Part shown: positions 6,149 to 10,926 of the stretch, in pieces
How positions within the stretch are numbered: the first letter of the stretch is position 1
How the letters are laid out: every line of letters begins with the position of its first letter
Origin: an uncultured Planctomycetales bacterium
Lineage (GTDB): Bacteria > Planctomycetota > Planctomycetia > Pirellulales > Thermoguttaceae
Direction of reading: 5' to 3'
NCBI GenBank assembly: GCA_937889015.1
Contig: CALARR010000020.1
Location: 1 to 10,926 of the forward strand
Length of the DNA: 10,926 bases
Position numbers and translations under genes: made by a program
The notes under the pieces: model-generated
Seen by the model: the letters and a program-made list of their open reading frames with translations, nothing else
What the model was told of the DNA's origin: nothing
Database searches by the model: none

Positions 6149-6977
6149 CGCGATTGGTCTTGGCTGTCCTGAGGATCTGAGTGAGCTGAGAGGAATTGCC
6201 CTCACGCAGGGCGGCAATGACTTCCTGCAAGCGGGATTCGTAGCGCAGCAGGGCTTCCAGCAGGTTCTGCCGGTTGAGCATGAAGATCTGGGTCCACAAC
6301 TCGGCATCGCCCGAGGCGATGCGCGTGGTATCGAGGAATCCGGCCCCGGTGAGCCGGAAATGCTGTTCGGGCACCAGGGTGGCCATCACGGCGGCCACGG
6401 CGTGGGGCAAGTGGCTGGTGAAGGCCAGCGCGCGATCGTGTTCGTCGGCGGGCATCTGGATGACCATCGAGCCCAACTCGGACCAGAAGGCTTCCAGGCT
6501 GTCGTAGTCTTCGGCGCGCGTGTTGCGCGTGGGGGTGAGCAGCGCCACGCGGCCCTCGAAGAGGTTGGCGTCGGCGTGGTTTGCGCCGCTCCTTTCACCA
6601 CCGGCCAGGGGATGGCTGCCCAGGAAACGGCAACCGCGGGGCAAGGGACCGTCCAGGGCCTCGACGATGGTCTGCTTGGTGCTGCCCACATCGGTGATCA
6701 GGGCGCCCTCGCGGCAATGCTGGGCCGCCAGGCGCACGTCGTCCACGATCCGCCCGACCGGCGTGCAGACCACGACCAGTTCGGCGTCGATCACGCCTTT
6801 GGTCAGGTCGATGCTGGTGTTGGTCACGGCGCCGACGCGACGCGCGATGCGCAGGCTCTCTTGGCGCCGGCCAATGCCCACAACCCGATCGGCCAGGTTC
6901 CGCTGGCGCAGGGCCAGGCCCACGGAACCTCCGATCAACCCAACCCCGATGATGGCGACGTTGCCGAATCGTTTCAT
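6132..6977 (-). CDS. tyrA: Prephenate dehydrogenase family protein (TyrA)
   Basis: This 281-residue protein is predicted to oxidise prephenate (or arogenate) with decarboxylation, using NAD(P)+, in tyrosine synthesis. The N-terminal Rossmann fold has GVGLIGGSVG (11-20). TDVGSTK is at 95-101. SHPLAGGERSG (121-131) carries the conserved active-site His122, and SHLPH (188-192) the second conserved His of the family. TGAGFLDTTRIASGDAELW (210-228) is typical of the all-helical C-terminal domain. There is no ACT or chorismate mutase domain, so feedback control in this protein is not evident. I chose the ATG at 6977 because the Rossmann strand starts five residues later; an in-frame ATG at 7034 lies upstream of the proposed -10 box. 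It is the first gene of the tyrA-purL-purQ unit. Whether prephenate or arogenate is the substrate cannot be read from the sequence. Confidence 0.9.
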   Translation of the reverse strand: MKRFGNVAIIGVGLIGGSVGLALRQRNLADRVVGIGRRQESLRIARRVGAVTNTSIDLTKGVIDAELVVVCTPVGRIVDDVRLAAQHCREGALITDVGSTKQTIVEALDGPLPRGCRFLGSHPLAGGERSGANHADANLFEGRVALLTPTRNTRAEDYDSLEAFWSELGSMVIQMPADEHDRALAFTSHLPHAVAAVMATLVPEQHFRLTGAGFLDTTRIASGDAELWTQIFMLNRQNLLEALLRYESRLQEVIAALREGNSSQLTQILRTAKTNRDALGS

Positions 6978-6993
6978 ATTTCGCCGTCCGCAG

Positions 6994-7010
6994 AGCCGCG
7001 CGCCGCGGCT
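6994..7010 (-). promoter_or_regulatory. Perfect dyad in the tyrA leader
   Basis: AGCCGCG (6994-7000) and CGCGGCT (7004-7010) are perfect inverted copies around CGC. The dyad sits between the candidate -10 box and the tyrA start codon, so it could be an operator or a leader hairpin. No regulator can be assigned. Confidence 0.35.
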
Positions 7011-7019
7011 GAGTCGAGT

Positions 7020-7028
7020 ATTGTAGCA
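7020..7028 (-). promoter_or_regulatory. Candidate extended -10 promoter for tyrA-purL-purQ
   Basis: The minus strand reads TGCTACAAT, with TACAAT at 7025-7020 preceded by TG and one base. This is the extended -10 form, which can work without a good -35 box, and none is seen 17 bp upstream. A transcript starting near 7013 would have a leader of about 36 nt. Confidence 0.4.
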
Positions 7029-7135
7029 GATCAACCGGGGCTTGGGGGTAGGCCCCCTGAAAGAATAGGCAGAAACGCGTTGCCCGGCGCGGTTCTGTTT
7101 GTGTTGGCAGCGATGTCACACCCCGGGCCAGACTG

Positions 7136-7141
7136 TACAAT
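7136..7141 (+). promoter_or_regulatory. Candidate -10 box upstream of aat
   Basis: TACAAT lies about 170 bp before the aat start codon in the divergent tyrA/aat region. No convincing -35 is at the right distance: TTGGCA at 7104-7109 is 26 bp away. An in-frame ATG at 7140 overlaps the box and is therefore unlikely to be the start. The leader contains a perfect 6-bp hairpin GGACCG-ATCCG-CGGTCC (7242-7258). Confidence 0.25.
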
Positions 7142-7313
7142 GAACGCGCGAGATGGCCAGAGGCGGGCGGGCCCTCCCAGCGATGGGTGGAGGGTGGACA
7201 GCCAGTCACGGGCGTGGTGTGAGTTCCGCATGTGCGGCGGTGGACCGATCCGCGGTCCGGGCGCGGTCGTCTGCGGTATTTCCTTCCTGACAGGCAGCAG
7301 CCAGTCCTTACGC

Positions 7314-8015
7314 ATGTCCCTGCCTTCGCGGTTTTTTCCCCCGCCGGAGACGGCGGATCCTGACGGGCTGGTGGCCGTGGGGGGCTGCCTGGAGCCGGAA
7401 TGGCTGCTGGACGCCTACCGCCACGGGATCTTTCCCTGGCCGGTGACCGGAGAGGTCGATCTGCTGGCCTGGTGGTCGCTCGATCCGCGTGCGATCGTGG
7501 AACTGCATGCCTATCATGTGCCGCAGCGGCTGCTGCGGACTTGCCGCAGCGGCAAGTTCGAGGTCACCTGCGATCGCGATTTCGAAGGGGTGATTCGCGG
7601 CTGCGCCACGGCCGAGGGCCGTTGCGGACGCACCTGGATCACGCCGGCCATGCTGCGCGCCTATGTGCGTCTGCACGAGCGCGGGCTTGCGCACAGCGTG
7701 GAGGTCTGGCACAAGGGGCTGTTGGCCGGCGGGACCTATGGCGTGGCGATTGGCGGCCTGTTTGCCGCGGAGTCCATGTTCCATCGGGTCCGCGACGCGT
7801 CGAAAGTCGCCGTGGTCCACTTGTTGGGGCATCTGCGAGCGCGCGGCTACCAACTGTTCGACATCCAGCAGCTTACGACCGCCACCGCGCAGTTCGGCGC
7901 GATGGAGATTCCCCGAGCCGAGTATCTGGACCGCCTGCGCACGGCAGTTCAGAAGCGTGTCCAGTTCGGCAAACGCCTGGCCTGGCCCGAGCCGGCTGAC
8001 GTGAAGGACGATTGA
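7314..8015 (+). CDS. aat: Leucyl/phenylalanyl-tRNA--protein transferase
   Basis: This 233-residue cytoplasmic enzyme transfers Leu or Phe from aminoacyl-tRNA to proteins with N-terminal Lys or Arg, marking them for ClpS/ClpAP degradation (the bacterial N-degron rule). Family blocks appear in order: GLVAVGG (18-24), AYRHGIFPW (34-42), WWSLDPRA (53-60), RTWIT (106-110), AHSVEVW (126-132), the core GGTYGVAIGGLFAAESMF (139-156), DASK (161-164) and the FDIQQL segment (182-187) that corresponds to the conserved D-x-Q of E. coli Aat. The length matches the family (about 230). I chose the ATG at 7314 because it gives a family-like N-terminus; in-frame starts further up would add Gly/Arg-rich residues without similarity. 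It is transcribed alone, divergent from tyrA. A 5-bp hairpin at 8043-8056 may mark its 3' end. Confidence 0.95.
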   Translation: MSLPSRFFPPPETADPDGLVAVGGCLEPEWLLDAYRHGIFPWPVTGEVDLLAWWSLDPRAIVELHAYHVPQRLLRTCRSGKFEVTCDRDFEGVIRGCATAEGRCGRTWITPAMLRAYVRLHERGLAHSVEVWHKGLLAGGTYGVAIGGLFAAESMFHRVRDASKVAVVHLLGHLRARGYQLFDIQQLTTATAQFGAMEIPRAEYLDRLRTAVQKRVQFGKRLAWPEPADVKDD

Positions 8016-8042
8016 TGCCGGCGCAGTCAATGATCGCGATTT

Positions 8043-8056
8043 CCCGTTGGGACGGG
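8043..8056 (+). terminator. Weak hairpin after aat
   Basis: CCCGT-TGGG-ACGGG forms a 5-bp stem with a 4-nt loop, 27 bp past the aat stop. No T tract follows, so termination here is doubtful. Confidence 0.25.
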
Positions 8057-8094
8057 TGCGACGTGTCCTAACTTGCGATGCTGTAAGCGTTTGT

Positions 8095-8123
8095 TTGCCT
8101 TTAGGCAGCCTCGGGGATATATT
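8095..8123 (+). promoter_or_regulatory. Candidate sigma70-type promoter for the exported protein/ABC pair
   Basis: TTGCCT (8095-8100) and TATATT (8118-8123) are separated by exactly 17 bp and match the consensus boxes at 4 of 6 and 5 of 6 positions. The palindrome TGCCT-TT-AGGCA (8096-8107) overlaps the -35 box and could be an operator. Transcription would start near 8130, leaving a leader of about 60 nt. Confidence 0.5.
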
Positions 8124-8191
8124 GGTTGTCGGGAGGAGACTGTCGTAGGTCCCGCGCGTCCGCGCCGACTCCGAAAGGCGATCGATCGGGC

Positions 8192-9532
8192 ATGAAAGAC
8201 CAGCCGCTGCTACGATCCGCGATGGCGAACGGGTTCCGGAGGGGCATCGCCTCTGTCCTGTGGCTGGCGTTGAGCGCATCGGCCTGGGCCTGCACCACGC
8301 CAGTCTACCGTTACGCCATGTACAACTGGCCGGCGGCGCCGTACGGGCTGGTCTATCTGCATCCAGGGCAAGCGGACAGCGCTGATGAGCCAGTGCACGC
8401 GGCTGTTCGCAGCGCCGCAGAGGATCCGCCGGCCAACGTGACGGTCGCCAAGGTGGACGTGAGCGAGGCGAACCGTTTCGAGCGTTTGCCGGAGTCGGTG
8501 CGCGAGGCCTGGGAGGGTCGGGCCCAGAAGGACCAACCGCTGCACGTGCTGGTCAACCCCGATGGAGCCGTGCTGTTCTCCGGCCGGCTGAAGACGAGCG
8601 ACGTAGCCGAGTTGATCGCCTCGCCGGCCCGGCAGCAACTGGGCGAGTTGCTGGGCAAGGGCCAGGTGGTGCTGCTGGTGTTCAAGGGGCCGAACGCGGA
8701 GAAGAACCGCGCGGCGCAAGCCGTGGTCGAGCAGGTTGTGGCCGATGTGGAATCGGGCAAGATTGCCATGCCGGAGGCCGCGGCCGATCCGGCGTCCGAG
8801 ACGGCCGGGGCGGCGGGCCATCGGATCTCGGTCGCCACGCTGACGATCGACCGAAACGACTCCGACCGCGACGGGGGCGAACGGTGGCTGGCGCGGATGC
8901 TGATGGGCGTGGAGCCGGGGCTGGACGAGTTTGCGCAGGAGGCGATGGTGTTTCCCGTGTATGGACGGGGGCGTGCGCTGCCGCCCTGCATCGGCAAGGG
9001 GATCTCGGCCGAGAATTTGCGCGACGCGATCCTTTTCATGGCGGGCCCTTGCTCGTGTATGATCAAGGACCAGAATCCGGGCGTGGACTTACTGGTGCGG
9101 TGCGACTGGGAAGCGGCCTCGGAGCAACTGGCGGCGATGGAAAGTGAGAGCCAGCCCGGGCCGGCCGAGTATCGCGAAGTGACGCCCGGCAGCGCGAAGA
9201 AGGCCGACGCAGACCAGCGCCGGCGAGGCGAGTTGGAGGCGCACACCACTGCCGGCAAGCCGTCGCCCGACAGCAGGCTTGAGGCGGAGACGGCGTCGAA
9301 TCGCGCGGCCGCGGATGACTCGTTCCAGGATCGGCCGTTGGCGGTCGCCCCGCCGGAACCGACCGCGGAAGGGAGTTCCTTGGGGCACCGCGCATCGGCA
9401 TCCACAAACGGCGAGGGATCTTTCTCGGTGGCTTCGCAATTGAAACTGTATGCCCTGGCCGTGACGGCGGCGGGAGTCCTGGTTGTGGCTTTGGGCGGCT
9501 TCTGGATGTGGCGCAGGCAAGTGAATCGGTGA
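8192..9532 (+). CDS. Exported, C-terminally membrane-anchored protein with two thioredoxin-like regions and a C-x-C motif; function unknown
   Basis: I do not recognise a named family, though the opening CTTPVYRYAMYNWP and the blocks FPVYGRGRA, CSCMIKDQNPGVDLL and CDWE resemble exported hypothetical proteins I associate with planctomycetes. Numbering from the ATG at 8192 (446 residues): residues about 12-33 are a signal sequence ending in SASAWA before Cys34; a shorter start at 8222 gives an equally good 23-residue signal. Region 51-133 has a thioredoxin-like strand order (YGLVYLH, VTVAKVDVS, LHVLVNPDGAVLFSGRL) without a CxxC. Region 158-285 repeats it (VVLLVFKG, ISVATLTIDR, MVFPVYGRGRA). Cys287-x-Cys289 and Cys304 follow, with Cys266 nearby. 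Residues about 316-414 are a charged, low-complexity linker. Residues 417-440 form one membrane helix followed by RRQVNR. The main part is predicted to lie outside the cytoplasmic membrane. The ABC ATPase gene starts 4 bp downstream. Confidence 0.8.
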   Translation: MKDQPLLRSAMANGFRRGIASVLWLALSASAWACTTPVYRYAMYNWPAAPYGLVYLHPGQADSADEPVHAAVRSAAEDPPANVTVAKVDVSEANRFERLPESVREAWEGRAQKDQPLHVLVNPDGAVLFSGRLKTSDVAELIASPARQQLGELLGKGQVVLLVFKGPNAEKNRAAQAVVEQVVADVESGKIAMPEAAADPASETAGAAGHRISVATLTIDRNDSDRDGGERWLARMLMGVEPGLDEFAQEAMVFPVYGRGRALPPCIGKGISAENLRDAILFMAGPCSCMIKDQNPGVDLLVRCDWEAASEQLAAMESESQPGPAEYREVTPGSAKKADADQRRRGELEAHTTAGKPSPDSRLEAETASNRAAADDSFQDRPLAVAPPEPTAEGSSLGHRASASTNGEGSFSVASQLKLYALAVTAAGVLVVALGGFWMWRRQVNR

Positions 9533-9536
9533 GCGG

Positions 9537-10202
9537 ATGATCCATCTCGAAAACGTACACAAGACCTATCGCCGGCCCGAGGGTGCGGTGCAGGCCCTGG
9601 CGGGCATTGACCTGCACGTGGCGCCGGGCGAGTTTCTGGCCGTGCGCGGGCCCAGCGGCTGCGGCAAGACCACCCTCTTGTCGGTCGTCGGTGCGCTGAG
9701 CATGCCGACCAGCGGCCGGGTGCGCGTGGCCGGAGCGGACCTGAACACCTTGGGCTGGGGCGAACTGGCGCGGTTTCGCGCGGAGAAGATCGGCTTCGTG
9801 TTCCAGATGTTCCACCTGGTTCCCTATCTCAGCGTGCTGGACAACGTGGCCTTGGCCGCCCCTTCGACGCGCGACGCGCGGGCCGCGGCCGAGCCCTTGT
9901 TGCGGCAATTCGGCCTGGAAGATCGGCTGCTGCACCGGCCGGCGGAACTCAGCGCGGGACAACGGCAACGCGTGGCCATGGCGCGCGCCTTGATCCGCCG
10001 ACCAGCGCTGCTGTTGGCCGACGAGCCGACGGGCAATCTCGACGCGCAGAGTGCCGGCGAGGTCTTGGACCTTCTGGCCGAGTACCACGAGCAGGGGGGC
10101 ACCGTGCTGCTGGTGACACACCAGGAACAAGCGGCGTCCCGGGCACAGCGGACGGTCCTGTTGCGCCAGGGCGCCGTGGTGGGCGAACCGCAGGAAGCTT
10201 GA
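9537..10202 (+). CDS. ABC transporter ATP-binding protein, LolD/MacB type
   Basis: This 221-residue nucleotide-binding subunit has Walker A GPSGCGKTT (38-46), Q-loop Gln90 in FVFQMF, signature LSAGQRQRVAMARAL (138-152, Ala in place of the usual first Gly of LSGGQ), Walker B LLLADEP (158-164, Glu163 catalytic), D-loop GNLD and H-loop His195. The short form, the Y-R-R-P-E-G-A-V-Q-A-L start, LVPYLSVLDNVAL and DEPTGNLD place it with the MacB/LolD/FtsE group. Members of this group energise FtsX-like permeases that move lipoproteins or other molecules by mechanotransmission rather than classic transport. It is 4 bp behind the exported Cys-x-Cys protein, so the two are very likely co-transcribed. 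No FtsX-like permease follows within the window. Substrate unknown. Confidence 0.9.
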   Translation: MIHLENVHKTYRRPEGAVQALAGIDLHVAPGEFLAVRGPSGCGKTTLLSVVGALSMPTSGRVRVAGADLNTLGWGELARFRAEKIGFVFQMFHLVPYLSVLDNVALAAPSTRDARAAAEPLLRQFGLEDRLLHRPAELSAGQRQRVAMARALIRRPALLLADEPTGNLDAQSAGEVLDLLAEYHEQGGTVLLVTHQEQAASRAQRTVLLRQGAVVGEPQEA

Positions 10203-10487
10203 GGAGGCGCCAGGCCGCCACGGTCGCCGCGGATTTGTCCGTCACCGAGAGCGAATCGACGGGCACGCGGAGTGGCCGGGGCAAAGCGAGCTTGGGGGGC
10301 GAATTCGGGGGAGCCTTGCAAACGCAAGGCACTTCGACTAGTTATAATAGAGTTTTTTCGGTCGGCCAGAGTGGATTGGCCAGCCAATTGGCAGCATCGA
10401 ATTCATCCCCACACCGCCGCAGCCAAGCGAGAAGGCCGGGCGATCCCGGCGCAGGGCTTGGGGAGCGGCATCCAGAGGAACCTCGTC
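10203..10487. other. Intergenic region upstream of the response regulator
   Basis: No gene is supported in these 285 bp. They contain the dyad and TATAAT box listed separately and a small hairpin ATTGG-CCAG-CCAAT (10375-10388) in the presumed leader. Confidence 0.6.
10313..10348 (+). promoter_or_regulatory. Candidate promoter with overlapping dyad for the response regulator
   Basis: A perfect TATAAT lies at 10343-10348 but no -35 box sits at 17 bp. Instead the region just upstream is a perfect dyad, GCCTTGC-AAAC-GCAAGGC (10313-10330), ending 12 bp before the -10 box. This layout fits an activator site or an operator. The dyad could alternatively be a transcription terminator for the ABC gene, with the T6 run at 10353-10358 too far away to help. 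The leader to the start codon would be about 130 nt. Confidence 0.45.
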
Positions 10488-10901
10488 ATGTCCAGCGAGC
10501 ATCGTACGGAATCCGCCGACAGCACCGCCAAGAAGAAGATCCTGTTGGTGGATGACGATGCCGAGATCATCGATTCGCTGCGCGCCGTGCTGGAGACGCG
10601 GGGCTACAACATTCTGGTCGCACGAGACGGCAACCAGGGGTTGGCCATGGCCGAGCGCGAGGATCCAGACCTGGTCATCCTGGACATGATGATGCCCAAA
10701 CGCAGCGGTTTCCTGGTCTTGGAGAAGCTGCGGCGCACACGGATGGTGCCCATCCGCGTGATCATGATTACGGCCAACGAAGGCAGCCGGCACAAGGCCT
10801 ACGCCGAGATGCTGGGCGTGGACGATTACATCCGCAAGCCGTTTGCCATGGACCGCTTGATGGAAAGCGTCGATCGGTTGTTGGGTCATCCTCCGCGGTG
10901 A
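10488..10901 (+). CDS. Single-domain response regulator (CheY-like receiver)
   Basis: This 137-residue protein is one receiver domain with a 16-residue polar N-terminal tail. The acidic pocket is Asp22-Asp24 in LLVDDDAE, the phosphoacceptor Asp66 in VILDMMMP, the switch Thr95 in MITA, Tyr114 and Lys117 in DDYIRKPF. No output domain follows, so it would signal by protein contact or within a phosphorelay. No histidine kinase is in the window. I chose the ATG at 10488 because AGAGGAA lies 7 nt upstream, one of the clearer ribosome sites in this window; the in-frame ATG at 10272 would put the TATAAT box inside the gene. Whether it is functionally linked to the ABC unit before it is unknown, since it appears to have its own promoter. 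Confidence 0.93.
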   Translation: MSSEHRTESADSTAKKKILLVDDDAEIIDSLRAVLETRGYNILVARDGNQGLAMAEREDPDLVILDMMMPKRSGFLVLEKLRRTRMVPIRVIMITANEGSRHKAYAEMLGVDDYIRKPFAMDRLMESVDRLLGHPPR

Positions 10902-10926
10902 AAAGCGCACATCGATTGAGTCCCGA

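Noticed and set aside
2420..6172. A plus-strand open frame of 1250 codons opposite purQ, purL and the end of tyrA
   Set aside because: It is a mirror of high-GC coding DNA: the opposite strand carries unmistakable PurL and PurQ motifs, and the plus-strand translation is low-complexity Gly/Ala/His/Asp/Val without family motifs.
6129..7313. Upstream extension of the aat frame across tyrA
   Set aside because: It runs antisense through a well-supported tyrA; Aat similarity begins only near 7314.
8353..9405. A minus-strand frame of 350 codons opposite the exported protein
   Set aside because: Ser/Ala/Arg-rich without motifs. The plus strand has a signal sequence, conserved-looking blocks, a membrane helix and a tightly spaced downstream gene.
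10313..10358. Rho-independent terminator for the ABC ATPase gene
   Set aside because: The stem is good but the T run begins 22 bp after it, beyond a perfect -10 box; a promoter-associated dyad fits better, though termination is not excluded.
10272..10487. A 72-residue N-terminal extension of the response regulator
   Set aside because: It would place the TATAAT box and leader hairpin inside the gene and adds residues unlike a receiver domain, whereas the ATG at 10488 has a good ribosome site.
1..10926. tRNA or rRNA genes
   Set aside because: I saw no cloverleaf with the T-loop consensus and no rRNA-like conserved stretches on either strand. This was a reading, not a computed scan.

Overview
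The window is GC-rich bacterial DNA, most likely chromosomal and from a planctomycete (Pirellulales-like). This rests on codon use, weak Shine-Dalgarno sites, the type of IS3 transposase, the purine-gene architecture, and an exported protein with a C-T-x-P-V-[FY]-R-Y start that I associate with planctomycete hypothetical proteins. The assignment is from recognition, not from a search.

Layout. (1) Positions 1-1423 hold a short tandem repeat and then, on the minus strand, a 3'-truncated IS3-family insertion sequence (orfA, orfB, left terminus at 1423). OrfB has lost the catalytic Glu and everything after it. (2) Positions 1424-2386 hold no convincing gene. The first part looks less GC-rich than its surroundings and is followed by a large branched palindrome (2115-2229) and a purine-rich dispersed-type repeat. 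(3) Positions 2387-6977 are a minus-strand operon tyrA-purL-purQ. tyrA (prephenate dehydrogenase family) overlaps purL by 17 bp. PurL carries a tandem PurS-like N-terminal region, and PurQ is a separate subunit, so together they match an E. coli-type FGAR amidotransferase cut at the glutaminase boundary. (4) Positions 6978-7313 are a divergent control region. (5) aat (7314-8015, plus strand) encodes leucyl/phenylalanyl-tRNA--protein transferase of the N-degron pathway. (6) A promoter at 8095-8123 appears to drive a two-gene unit: an unrecognised exported protein anchored by a C-terminal membrane helix, with two apparent thioredoxin-like regions and a C-x-C motif, followed 4 bp later by a LolD/MacB-type ABC ATPase. 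No permease follows. (7) After a 285-bp gap with a TATAAT box and a dyad comes a single-domain response regulator (10488-10901).

The housekeeping part (tyrosine and purine synthesis, N-degron tagging) looks ordinary in function. The two most unusual things are the Cys-x-Cys exported protein coupled to a permease-less ATPase, which is the best candidate here for a little-described system, and the structured, gene-free DNA beside the broken IS.
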